Shown here: one piece after another, positions 33,557-44,049 of the stretch
How positions within the stretch are numbered: the first letter of the stretch is position 1
How the letters are laid out: each line of letters opens with the position of its first letter
Assembly (NCBI GenBank): GCA_030770425.1
Contig: JASJFT010000227.1
Location: 1-64,000 of the forward strand
Reading direction: 5' to 3'
From: Darksidea phi
Lineage: Eukaryota > Ascomycota > Dothideomycetes > Pleosporales > Lentitheciaceae
DNA: 64,000 nucleotides
Made by a program: the position numbers and the translations under genes
Notes under the pieces: generated by a model
The model's input: the letters and a program-made list of their open reading frames with translations, nothing else
Told to the model about the DNA's origin: nothing
The model's database searches: none

Positions 33557-35150
33557 AGTGTTTCTCCTTTGGGGCTATCAAAATTGGTGTCAAGAGACCG
33601 ACGACTGAGGCGCGTGCACCTCAATGGGCTACTCTAATAATGATCTTTGGGGTATGTATATATTGGGGGTCATGGCTTATAAACGGACTGGTACAGGAAT
33701 GCATTCATTGGTTTGGGCAAACATGTTGGTTTTCGCTGCTTGACAGGGACCGCTTTTATCCTTATCTCTCTCTTTCGCTTATAACTCTCAGAGTTTCGAC
33801 TCAGCAACTGTGCTCTTAATAAAAAGCAATGACCGTCTTGCTTGATTTCTTCCCCTCGCGCGCGGCTCTTAGTAACTCCCGTGCTCTTGTGATCCGATTC
33901 GCAACGTGACACTGACCACGTCGCTAAGTAAACATGCATAATATGCAACCGTTTCATCGGCGACAAAGCGTTTTGTTTCTGTTTCGGTTTTGCATAAGTC
34001 GTTTTTGTGCATTGCGCTTTTTGGTGCTATTTTAGGAGTAATTAACGCTACCGAGACGTTTCGATGGCTGTCTGTGCTCTCTCGGTTTCACGAAAAAGCG
34101 ATGATGGATTATGGGTAGATGCGGACGCGTCTTTGAGGGCAGATAAGTGTGTTTGGTGGCGAGCTTGATGGTGGGAGATGTGGTTTCGGTTGATGACTGT
34201 GGGCTGTGTAGGTTTTATAGATATCTGGGGCGTACTGTGATGAATTGGATACTGATTGTGATTGAGCAGAGTTGAATGGTCAAGGATTGTATTGTTGTTT
34301 TTGTTGTTTATTCTTTCATGAGATGTTCCACTGCACTGCCTAAGCTTTTCTCCGCCCTACCCCGGCCTCGATCCTAGATGATATCTTTTTCGAAAGTGGC
34401 TAGAGTTCTCTCGATTAAGCGATGCTCTTGTTGCGGTTTGATGCGCCTGGTCGTTTGCAATCGATCGGTCAGCTGGCTCCCTACGTTGAGTAGGGTTTGG
34501 TGAGCGGGCTATCTACTCAGCTACTTGCATGTTCTCGATTTCCAAGCGTTAAGGGAGTGGAAGCTTGAGGTCGGAAGGCCATCCCGTTTCTGGTTCGTTG
34601 ACTTCTTTGACGAAGCCCGCTCTCTCAAGTCTCTGGGAATCAGCACACCACTAAAATTGCAGTTTGTGTTAGGAACGCTTACTAGATTACATCCTATAAA
34701 GTATTAAATCCGTAAACGCTCTATTAAATAAAGTATAATCTAGAATACGTACAATGTTACCTGTATAGAAATATATTATAGCGTTATCGCTATGTTTAGG
34801 TCCCTAAAGAAGTAATCAAGCCCGACCGGTTAGCGTAATATAATACTATCAATACGAAACTACTTACTCTATAAAATATATAAAATATAATAAAGAATTA
34901 AATAAATCTAAGTTTAGTTATATATTTAAGGGGAACTTGTTTAATATAAAACCTCTAAACGAATATACTATAGGATAATTACAAACTACTAATTAAGATT
35001 ATCTAATATCTATCTCTTTCTATTAGAATTAGGATAAGTTCTTATTATTCCCGGTCTTAAAGTTAGAAAGTAGACTAGATAAGAACTTTTAGCTATATAA
35101 CTATTATTCCTAAAAGAGAAGAAAAGAGAGTAGTTTAAAGATAGGGCTGG
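33557..35150. other. Intergenic DNA turning into an AT-rich repeat block
   Basis: The first kilobase (to about 34660) has ordinary composition and no gene I can support. From about 34670 to 35150 the DNA becomes strongly AT-rich with TpA excess, as in the RIP-mutated blocks, so an old repeat fragment is likely. I cannot assign it to a family. Confidence 0.45.
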
Positions 35151-35281
35151 GGTTAGTTAGAAAAGGATAAAAAAAAGAAAACAGTGAAAGCAACCATCCC
35201 AAGCAAAAAGATAAAAGCCCGTATTAAAAAAGATTTGGTGCGCAAAAAGACTATAAAAGGTTTTGGACCTCGCCGGTCCTG

Positions 35282-35461
35282 TTTTTTTTTTTTTAAACCT
35301 AACCGGTCCTGTGAAAGAGACAAGTACGCGTATATAATAGAACCAAGGCGGTTCCGGTGTACAGACCCTATACTCAAGTGTACACCTACTCGAACCCAGT
35401 CCCTGCCAGTGGTCGCTACAATGTATAGAAAGTCTTAACGCTAAACCACTTGACTATGAGT
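35282..35461 (-). mobile_element. tRNA-like (Ser/Leu-type) sequence with poly-A, possible second SINE
   Basis: On the minus strand, 35461-35372 can form a tRNA-like structure. Five terminal base pairs join ACTCA to TGAGT. An A-box-like TAGTCAAGTGG lies at 35456-35446 and a B-box-like GGGTTCGAGTAG at 35398-35387. The spacing fits a long-variable-arm tRNA (Ser or Leu class). About 80 bp downstream is a run of 13 A (35294-35282, T on the plus strand). It could be a short SINE or a decayed tRNA gene. I find no convincing target-site duplication, and the head differs from that of the SINE at 1023-1353. Confidence 0.45.
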
Positions 35462-35633
35462 TGAATTAGAAGGGAATGTCGCGTGTTTAATATATATAGT
35501 GTATGCTTCGTAATTGCGATGTTATAAAATGGGGGTAGGCAAATAACCTACCGATTTTAACCCACTGATTTTTTAACGTGTGACTGACCTCATCAGGTAC
35601 GGTCACCATGAGCGATCCACCTCGCACTAAGTT

Positions 35634-36717
35634 ATAGATTGTTAACCCCTCCCCCAGGAGCTTGGGCCACTACCCGGCGTGACGTCACGTTGGCTCCTGG
35701 GCTGGCTGTGTTTTTCGTGATTCTAATTACCTTATTGTGTTTCAATGTTTCGACATCTCACGCAATAGGTAGTAACTACACGACAATAACAGCTCCTAAT
35801 TTACTAATGATATATGTAGATAGTTAAACGCGCCGACAACGCCGAACCCCCCACCAATAACGATAGTAAGGTAACCTACGCCAGGCCACTTCTTAGTCCT
35901 CTACTCACCGGCAGCCTCCCCAGCCAGGTATCCCCGTCGTCCTCCGCCCCTACGCCATCGTTCGTATCGTATCAACCATGGATACCAGCTCCATCTTCTA
36001 CTTCAGGTATTGGTTCCCTCGATAGCCTGCCAAGAAGGCCGATTTCTCCTTCCTAAACGGTCTTCCCTGTACAAGCTTTTCCTCCAGCCTGCGCAGACGG
36101 AATAGCTGCCTCTCGACGAAACGCCTATCCTCGTCATGTAGGGCCTCGGACAGGAACATGTTGCAGGCAACTGCCAATAGCTGAGCCCTGTCGGTAGTAC
36201 CTCCCGCCTGTAGCGCCGGGGATACTCCGCCGCGATATTCGAAAGGTTTAGAGCGCTGTACTCGAATAGGCTGTTATACCCTAGTTTCTCCTGCTAGTCC
36301 TGCTAAAGGGCTAGGCGAACGATCGTTGGTGAAGACATATGGTTGGTAGGTGTTGATAGTAAGTTTGAGGAAGAGGTAAGGAAGCTGGCTGAGGATAAGA
36401 GATGGATGTAGTATGTGGGATGCTAGTATCATCGTAGGCAACTTTTATACTGTGGGTAGTAGTGTGGGTGCGCTAACTCATCGCTACCGCTGTTGGTCTC
36501 CCAACCAGGCTCTGTGGTTCGGCAGCACATGTCATTTCTCGTCGCCTCAATGTTCGAAACATCACCTCGTCGGTATTACTGTGTACAGCTCTACAGCTCT
36601 ATTATCGTGTATAAGGTGTTGGTATAGCACCTCTACTGTGTACAAACTCCTACTGTTTCGTGCGGACCTTCTAAAGAGACTCCCACTATGCAAATCCAAA
36701 TCAAATAGATTGTTAAC
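35634..36717 (+). mobile_element. Element A, copy 2 (best preserved)
   Basis: The least mutated copy of the family, body about 35647-36704, flanked by a 13-bp direct repeat (35634-35646 and 36705-36717). The exact left edge is uncertain, because TAACCCCT is shared with copy 1 and may belong to the element. Near the left end a self-complementary 12-mer, CGTGACGTCACG, sits inside a larger arm pair (CAGGAGC and GGCTCCTGG). The right end is a short CAAAT-type tail. On the minus strand a relic reading frame of about 50 codons ends at a TAG near 35995 (it includes FVERQLFRLRRLEEKL and is rich in Arg, Leu and Glu) and is also traceable in copy 1. I know no family for it. No reverse transcriptase, transposase or long terminal repeats are visible. 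Confidence 0.7.
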
Positions 36718-37394
36718 ATTAAATATTCACCACCATGCTCGCTGTACTGATTACACGTAACTATATCCCGCATTGCACTACATTTGAAGCCGACACACTA
36801 AACCAAACAAGGAACTAGGGTAAACCCATAAAGGCAATTGATACCCCTTGCTTACAAAAGATAGCGAGATTTCAAATCAGGCCAAGATTGTATCAATGCA
36901 GCGCGTGCGTCATGTTATCGGGCGCCTGCGCTCCAAGCAACGATCAACTTGTCCACTATCACAGCTGCACAGTAATCCTGTACCGTGTACGCAGAGTAAA
37001 GAATGTTATTGCGCGAGTAGGGAATCCTAAAGCAGAAAGTGTCGTGCTCCCTTCCTGGTAGAGTTTATCGTCTTGAGGGCTTCGGACTATTATAGCAAGC
37101 GCATGGTGTTTTGTTGGGAGATGTCATGGTTTAGAGCCGCGGGTTTTGGTGGGGTGCGGGGTACATCGTCAAATCTCCGCATTCCGTCATAGGCGGCGGA
37201 CATAAGCACCGCATTTCTAATCAGAACGCTGGGGATCAACGTCATTGGGATCAACAACACCTTGGCATAAGGATCAAAGGTATAGCTTATTCCTAGCGCG
37301 AAAGCTAAGGCCGCATGCTATTAATACCCGTTAGCCCTCCAGGTTCATATTCTCTGCACCACAGAAAGGTTTGCGCCTCGATACTCTACACACA
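36718..37394. other. Promoter region of the MFS transporter
   Basis: About 680 bp between element A copy 2 and the sugar transporter. No gene, RNA or repeat recognised. Composition is ordinary, so the repeat boundary at 36717 is sharp. Confidence 0.4.
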
Positions 37395-39075
37395 ATGTTT
37401 TTTCAGGGGAAGTTGCCGCTCTATTATAGAGCTTCTCTGATTATAGCAATTGGAGGCTTCATCTTTGGGTAAGTCCGCTTGAGTTCTTGAATCGCAAAGC
37501 ATCTGATACATGCTAACCTCCAAAGCCTTGACACTGGAACAATTGGCCCAGTAACCTCAATGAAGTCCTTCCAGGAATCTTTCGGTCCCATGACAGCAAC
37601 CAAGCACGGAACCGTCGTCTCCGCTATCCTGCTTCCCGCAACCTTTACTGGGCTCTTCGCGGGAAACCTCGCTGACATCTACGGGCGAGCCACAGCTCTC
37701 ATTGTTGGTTCCACCATCTTTGGTATTGGCGCAACATTAGAGGCATCCGCCCAGTCCATGCTCATGTTTGTATTCGGCCGTGTCATTGCCGGACTCGGGG
37801 AAGGCATGTTTCTCGGAAACCTTGCCGTTTACGTTTGCGAAATATCCCCCGCCCGTCGACGCGGGCCTCTTGCCTCCATGACGTCCTTCCTAATCGTCTT
37901 TGGGATAGCTTTCGGCTATTTCATGAGCTACGGAACGGCAAGAATGTCTGGGACTTCAATGTCTTGGAGGATCCCTCTCATCTTCCATGCCCTAGTCTCT
38001 TTCTCCTTCGCCGCCGCTTGTCTGACAATTCCTCCCTCTCCAAGGTGGCTTCAAACTCAAGGCAGGTTTCAAGAAGCGCGAGCAACTCTGGAGACCCTTG
38101 ATCTTGCTTCGTCCGAGCTGGAGGAAATGGCTGAAGAATCCAACGACGTCCCCGTCCAGCGCAGCTTCGCCGCAAGCGTTAGAGCAACATTTAAGGGCTA
38201 TGCTAAAGTCTTTCAATCTGGATCCCGATATCGCGCCGCCTTGGCTTGCTTCTTCCTAGCCTTTCAACAGTTTAGCGGTATAGATGGCTTACTATTTTAT
38301 GCCCCTCTCCTCTTTCAACAAGCTGGCCTAGCCTCCGAACAGGCTTCGTTTCTCGCCTCTGGCGTATCCGCTCTCGCTATGCTTGCTGTAACCATTCCAG
38401 CGTCCATATACTGCGATCATTGGGGCCGGAGGACGTCTAGTATTGTCGGGGGCATATTGTTAACAGCTACGATGTTGCTGATTGGATCCTTATACGCCGC
38501 TAATGTCGTACATGGTGATTACGGCGCCGCTAGATGGATCGTCATTGCCTGCATCTATCTATTCGCATGCGTCTACTGCGCAACATGGGCCATTGGCTTC
38601 CGAATATATGCTTCCGAGATTCAGCCATCGAGCACAAGAGCCAGCGCAACAAGTCTTGCTCAAAGCTCAAATTGGGTATGTAACTCGCAGGTCAAATATA
38701 TGAGTTTTACTATTTTGCTGACGATCACAGCTCGCCAACTGGATTGTAGCCTTCACAACCCCAATTTTGCTCGACCGCTCTTCCTTTGGAGCATACTTTT
38801 TCTTTGGTTTTTCTAGTCTGTTTTGTCTTATTGTTTGTGAGTAGACCACAAATTTTCAATTAACTAAGCGCTACTAACACGAAGCAGGTGTATGCGCAAT
38901 GGTTGAAACCAGAGGTGAATCTCTCGAAGCTATCGATCAAGCATTCAAGCGGAAATCTAGCGGATTCTCGTTCAGCAACCTTCGAAGACGGAACGCAGGG
39001 GTTGTCAACTCAAATCCGGATATATCTGGAGATGAGATTCATCTCTCCATCCGGCCACAATCTCTCTCTTCGTAG
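37395..39075 (+). CDS. MFS sugar transporter (sugar porter family)
   Basis: Four exons, 37395-37468, 37526-38675, 38731-38836 and 38888-39075, give 505 residues in frame. It is a plasma-membrane transporter with about twelve hydrophobic segments. Family marks are GLDTGTIGPVTSM in the first segment (related to the GYDQG motif), the loop 2-3 motif DIYGRATALI (a variant of D-x-x-G-R-R), a GRVIAGLGEG motif in segment 4, PPSPRWLQTQGR after segment 6 (PESPRWL in typical members), QQFSGIDGLLFYAPLLF in segment 7, and a short charged C-terminal tail. The substrate cannot be read from sequence; hexoses, disaccharides or quinate are all possible. Start: the ATG at 37395 has a CACA context and is followed by a short basic head before the first membrane segment. 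Confidence 0.9.
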
Positions 39076-39723
39076 ACTTGACTTGTTGGACGGTCTCTCT
39101 CAACTCAGCCAAGCCAAATACTGCCACTTATTAGTGCTATCTTAGTCTCACAACCAACGTCGCTATTCAATAGATAGTTCATAATACCAAAGGAATCGGT
39201 AACTGCAGCACGTGTCCAATGCATTAGCGCCTTCACTCTCTAGCCCTTCACATATAGCGTTGTTCATTAAGCATCTTCGTCGATCAACACGAACAGCTGC
39301 CCTTACTAACTAGGCTATGTACTACGTCACGGCGGGCCTAGTTGGTACCAACTCAACTTTCAGCTACCTTAATATATATACCCCCTAACACTAACTCAGG
39401 GCTAGACTAATCTAGTGCTAGTGACCCTGCGCCTCAAGTCTAGCAACAAGCAAAGTAGTCTATGATATCGCACAAGCAGCTAAGCTTCTGTAGCTACAAT
39501 ATTTTAAAAAGGAAAGAAAAACCGTAGTAAAAATTTTAGTAGATGAATAACTTAGCTACTAAAAGTTCCGGTGTAAGTACTGACAAGGCTTCGTCTACTG
39601 AGTAAAAACCTATAGGTAAATATATATGCAAGTCCTGTAGTTATTGTCCTATCTGGCACTGTCGGCGTTGTGAATGTGATGCAAAGTACAGGCACAGTTG
39701 ATATTTCCCCATGTCATGTGCCT
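39076..39723. other. Intergenic region after the MFS transporter
   Basis: Contains the transporter 3' region and, around 39330-39600, mildly AT-rich DNA with short TpA-rich runs, possibly a small old repeat. No gene recognised. Confidence 0.35.
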
Positions 39724-41000
39724 TTACGCAGACATGAAATCGTGCACGCGCCAACAGTCCTCGCCCTCCTCGTCAAAATCGAAAGTAACAAGATGCGTTT
39801 CAATACCTGGAAATCTCTTCGCCCAAAGCTGCCTCGCCTCCTCGGGCTGCTCCCATTCGACCTGCTCTCTCAGAGTCCTAAAGACCCATTCACTGCGCGG
39901 CCGCTCCAAGACATACATATCGATACCGGGGTACCCGCTGCACTCACGCGTGTGCGAGGCCGGATATCGAGCCTCTGGTCCCGACCAGAATGCAAAGCCC
40001 ACCCCATGATAGCCCGTGTACGTACCACAATCGGTCTAGTCCGATATCATTTCTAGCTTGATGCTTTGGAGTTTGGGCATACAGTTAGCCGTACGGGCTA
40101 TGCCGATAGAGAGCGTTGAAGTAGTCTAGATCAGGGCGTTCGCGGAATACCACCGTTAGATAGTCGCCCAGTTCTCAGTCGAGCTCCTGTTCTGAGTCGG
40201 TGATACTAGCGTCTTCAGGATCGGGAGGGTCAGTGTACTGGTCGCGATAATTTTGGATTAAGTTGTAGCTGAGCATACTATATATGCCTGATGCCGTCTC
40301 AAATCCAGTGTGGATATGGAGGTCTGTAAGGTTGGGCCACAATGTAAGGAGTGAGGCGTTATCAGTAAATGGGATGGGAGGGATTCCAGAAAAGCCCGAG
40401 CGAGATTTGGTAAGGTTTAAAGACAGTGTTGTAAGATGAGTTGAAAGGCTGTTGAGAGGTCGAGAAAGAAGATCCTTTCTGTGGCACAAAAGCCTTTCGG
40501 ACTGTGTTATACCATGGTACATGGTGTATCTAAAGGGAAGGAGCAGCTCAACCTTTCGAAGTGAACGTTGCGGTAATTTAGTCAGTCGCTCGGCTAAGAC
40601 TAGATAAAGTCATCAGGGTAGAACGAATCAAACGCACACTGTTTCTGAGCACTCCTCGTAAATAGTACCATCTCTTCTGCCAATCTGAACTTTGTATGTT
40701 CAGCTCTTGGATGCTGGGAAGGCTGTCTGCGACATCGCAGGCCACTACGGTAAGTGATGTGACGGACGGTAGTATTGATAGTGGAGGATGAATGCCAGCT
40801 TCATTCAATTGGCCTCTATTCACATAGGTGTTGGCAGTTCCATCTTAACGTTTCTCCCAGCAGTTCGTACATGGACTGCCCATTTACATGGATTTGGATA
40901 CTTTCCAGTTTGAGATTGCTTTTCCAACTGCACAGTTCTTCCCATACTGCAGTGATTTCCGGGAAGAAGCGCCGATGGTCCGCTTTTACGGCGTCGACCC
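39724..41000 (-). pseudogene. Broken F-box/LRR-like gene
   Basis: Minus-strand coding traces extend from about 41000 to the stop at 39724 but cannot be joined into one ORF. The upstream part (40998-40830) and the next block (40823 onward) are in different frames with no plausible intron. A 46-nt GT-AG intron near 40643-40598 joins the second block to the third (ending at 40175). A TGA then interrupts a frame that reads on (LGDYLTVVFRERPDLDYF), a TAA follows near 40100, and the last block is in another frame with a TAG near 40040. The conceptual product has Leu-rich segments and a C-terminal WSGPEARYPASHTREC region, like F-box-associated proteins of fungi. The stops fit RIP-type C-to-T changes. 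It may be an ancient relative of the intact gene at 42212. Confidence 0.5.
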
Positions 41001-41019
41001 GGCGATCGGTAACGTTTTA

Positions 41020-41344
41020 TAACGTATACACAGTAGGGTATAATAAAAAAAAGAGCTACTTAAAAAATAATGACCTTTAAAATCTAATAGCTTCTCTATT
41101 AGATAAGCTATAATAATAAAAATTAGCTTATTTAAAGAGAAAATCTAGGGGATTCTATCTATAATATAGGTTTTTAATTAGTAAGCCTATAGCGTAGTCT
41201 ATTATACCTTAAACTTAATAGTTTTTTTACTCTATTTTAAAAGAGCTACGCTAGTCTATATAGTTTCCGTATACCTCAAGTTTCCGCGTATCCTACTAAA
41301 ACAACGCCGTCATTAAAAAGACTCTAGAATTAATAGCGTTCTAT
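41020..41344. repeat. RIP-mutated AT-rich fragment
   Basis: About 325 bp of AT-rich, TpA-dominated DNA between the broken F-box-like gene and element A copy 3. It has no recognisable coding content and is probably a remnant of an older transposon that truncated the 5' end of the pseudogene. Confidence 0.5.
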
Positions 41345-41757
41345 TATAATTACTAATCTATATTTGATTTGGATTTGCATAGTAGGAGTCTCTTTAGAAG
41401 GTCCGTACGAAACACAGTAGGAGTTTATATACAGTAGAAGTGCTATACCCACACCTTATACACGATAATAGAGCTGTAGAACTGTACACGGTACTGTCGA
41501 TTGGGAGCGACGAGGTGATGTTTCGAACATTAACAAGCGGTCGGGAGTCTGGCGTTGTCGGCGCGTTTGACCGTCCGCATCTATCATTAGTAAATTGGGG
41601 CTGTCATTGTCGTGTAGTTGTTGCCGCCAGTCCTGCGGCGTAAGATGTCGAAACGTTGAACACAACGAGGTGATAGGATCACGAAAAACACAGCCAGCCC
41701 AGGAGCCAACGTGACGCCACGCCGGGTAGTGGCTCAAGCTCCTAGGGAGGGGGTACT
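41345..41757 (-). mobile_element. Element A, copy 3 (inverted, internally deleted)
   Basis: A ~410-bp inverted derivative of element A. Both ends match copy 2 (the CAAAT tail at 41345-41370 on the left, the C/T-rich start at 41745-41757 on the right), but the middle, corresponding to roughly 35860-36545 of copy 2, is missing. Most CpA and TpG bases are intact, so RIP has acted little. A possible short flanking repeat (CTATAT) is too weak to be sure. The DNA to its left (41020-41345) is strongly RIP-mutated and unassigned. Confidence 0.75.
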
Positions 41758-42211
41758 ATATGATATATGTTGCGCAAGAGATTCAATTTAAGTTCACAGC
41801 CTTCCAATCAGTGTGCACTCACTTCTACACGTGTAAAAACTCATTTACTAGCCCGCCAGCCTATCTAAGGTGATTCCCAATAACGGCGCGAGGGCTATGC
41901 GCCGCCCACCGAGCGATCGGAAGTACCACAAGCTCGGAAGACCCGTCAGGTGTTCAATTGTAGGTCTAACCCTGGGGATAGGAAACAAAAGTGAGGCGTA
42001 GTCTAGAGATCTAATTTTAGTATGCGGTCAAGCCAAGAGGCCGTGCGGCACAGCAACTGCTCCGCCTCTCCGCCCGCGATACGGCGCTTGACAGGTCCGC
42101 ATTTCCTACCCTACCGTCAACTTATTACCTGCGCGACCGCCCACTAGTATACTCGTATATTCGTACGCGCTTCTTTGAAATATATCCTGCGGCATCTCCA
42201 AGCCCCACGCC
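41758..42211. other. Promoter region of the F-box-like gene
   Basis: About 450 bp with ordinary composition between element A copy 3 and the intact F-box-like gene. No other feature recognised. Confidence 0.35.
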
Positions 42212-43717
42212 ATGCATCGCGCTCTCATTCCCGAGATCGTTACTCAAATAATCGATTACAACCGCTCTTATCCTGGCTATCTATACACCTGTCTTCTAAT
42301 TAACTCTCTCTTCTTCCACTCCGCCGCCCGCATCCTGTGGTACGCATGTGGGGTCGGCGCTTCGACGAAGGGCCACGTAACGCCGTACATTTGTCATTTA
42401 GTACAAATAGCACGGCGCGATACTTCACGTGGACAGTTTTATACGAGCCTTATAAAGCTATTGCGGGTTAGCGATGAGATTGTAGCTGAGCAAGAGTTTG
42501 ACATTATGGTCGGGCAGCCGAATTGGAATGAACATGCCTACTTCGAAGAGCTTGGCGGGCTGGGTTTGGAGTGGACAAGCCTTGAAGATCTGGATATGAC
42601 GCAGTGGGCCCATCCAATTGAGGAGCGAGGCGGGATGTTGATGCAGTATTTACAGCCAACCTTGAGAAGATTGGTACTGTGTCGTAGTCCGGTTGGGGAT
42701 GGATGGTTGGAGATGCTGGGGGAGCGGTGTCCCAGGCTGAAAGTTTTGGTACTGAAACCAAGTGTTTTGAAAAATGGTATGACAAAAGATGGTCTTGCAA
42801 GATTTCTAAGGAAATGCAAAGTGGAATATCTGGATCTTAGAGCAGAGGAGCAGGAGTGGGACAGGGGTTTGACGGAAGGGATGTTAGAAGTGCTTCGCAC
42901 GCAGGACAACTTGAGAGAGATCGCCATTCCGGATATTGACGACGATACTATTGAGCAGATGGCCAACGGAAAAAGAGCAACAGACAACATGCCATTTCCC
43001 GCACTGAAATCCCTCCGCACGGGACTTTCCGCCTCCGGACTACATTCTCTACACCGCGTTACACCGCGTCTCTCTATCCTTTCTCTCGATCTTCGCCGCT
43101 TACCTCTATCCGCATCTACCTCTATTATTCCCAGCGTATCAGTCTTCTCTCAGCTGTCAACCATTAACATTACGTTCGATAGGCGAGTACAGATCCACGG
43201 CGACGAGCTTATCCACCTTGCCCGGAGCTGTCCCTCTCTTGCTTGCCTCAGCATTTCTAAAGACGAGCTGGACACAACTAGACCGTGGAGTGACGACATC
43301 CGAGATCCTCACATTGAGGCTTTTGCACGAAATGCAACTTGTCTTAAAGAGCTATATTTGCTCTTCAAAGTGCCCCAAATTGCCCTTCCGAGAGGAACAT
43401 ATCTTACCGACATAGCTCTAGAGTCCCTAGCCCAGCACTGCGTCTATCTTGAACGTCTATGGCTTACATGCGATCCTTATTGGGCCCGCTTACTAGAGAA
43501 GCCGCTACGCGTACTCTTCCCGAAAGTCTGGGACCTGCGGATTGCAGGTCCGGAGCAACGTTTCACTCTAGGAGGCCTTCCCGAGGATATATATCGCAGT
43601 ATGGCGAAGGACTTTGCGGCACGGTGCCCGGAGTTGATAGAGTTTAGGTTTCTGGACCCTTATGGAGAGGAACAACTCGATGAGAGGATTCGAGATGTTC
43701 TTCGTGCCAGGCGTTGA
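42212..43717 (+). CDS. F-box/leucine-rich-repeat-like protein
   Basis: Intronless, 501 residues, intact. The N terminus (LIPEIVTQIIDY, then LYTCLLINSLFFHSAARILW) looks like a divergent F-box: a short Leu/Pro-Ile helix, then a C-x-L-x-N-x-x-F-x-x-x-A-x-x-x-L-W pattern. F-box proteins bridge substrates to SCF ubiquitin ligases through Skp1. After it come irregular leucine-rich segments (about residues 110-440) with motifs such as LEDLDMTQW, LKVLVLKPS, VEYLDLRAEE, LACLSISKDEL and LKELYLLFK. The C terminus has a conserved-looking CPELIEFRFLD block. Such genes form large, fast-evolving families in ascomycetes and often sit near repeats, as here. The substrate is unknown. The start is the first ATG of the open frame (ACGCCATGC context). 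Confidence 0.75.
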   Translation: MHRALIPEIVTQIIDYNRSYPGYLYTCLLINSLFFHSAARILWYACGVGASTKGHVTPYICHLVQIARRDTSRGQFYTSLIKLLRVSDEIVAEQEFDIMVGQPNWNEHAYFEELGGLGLEWTSLEDLDMTQWAHPIEERGGMLMQYLQPTLRRLVLCRSPVGDGWLEMLGERCPRLKVLVLKPSVLKNGMTKDGLARFLRKCKVEYLDLRAEEQEWDRGLTEGMLEVLRTQDNLREIAIPDIDDDTIEQMANGKRATDNMPFPALKSLRTGLSASGLHSLHRVTPRLSILSLDLRRLPLSASTSIIPSVSVFSQLSTINITFDRRVQIHGDELIHLARSCPSLACLSISKDELDTTRPWSDDIRDPHIEAFARNATCLKELYLLFKVPQIALPRGTYLTDIALESLAQHCVYLERLWLTCDPYWARLLEKPLRVLFPKVWDLRIAGPEQRFTLGGLPEDIYRSMAKDFAARCPELIEFRFLDPYGEEQLDERIRDVLRARR

Positions 43718-44049
43718 GAATGATCCAGAGCTCGGCTCGATTCTGATAAGAGTCGGTGCTACAAGGTAGTGTGACATGCCAAATACCGGCCCCGAGTTCA
43801 AGGGAACTGTTGGGGCTTTACCTTAACAAAGCAACGCGTATTTGAATCTGCTTTACCAATGAAAAGCGAAAAACGGGCAACGTTTCCTAGGAAGGATTGA
43901 AGGAGGAAATTTACCTATATTATTATTTATTACTATCTTTTCCCTTTTCTTCCTTTATAGTTCTTATCTTATCTGTATCGATACTTAAAGATTAGACATG
44001 CGCTTCCCGAACCATGCCTTGACACAAGTATAGAGACAGTTCACAAAAG
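43718..44049. other. 3' region of the F-box-like gene
   Basis: About 330 bp with ordinary to AT-rich composition and a T-rich run at about 43910-43975. No gene recognised. Confidence 0.35.

Noticed and set aside
33670..33966. Minus-strand ORF of 98 codons after the Ala/Gly-rich gene
   Set aside because: No signal peptide, domain or conserved pattern; it falls in ordinary intergenic DNA.
35640..36718. Element A as a solo LTR with TGTTAAC...GTTAACA ends
   Set aside because: TG...CA ends are visible in copy 2, but copy 1 lacks them; instead both copies have long flanking duplications that differ in sequence, which explains the apparent inverted ends as part of the copy 2 duplication.
39670..40056. 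Plus-strand ORF of 128 codons
   Set aside because: Antisense to the pseudogene, which has the more protein-like composition; no domain seen.
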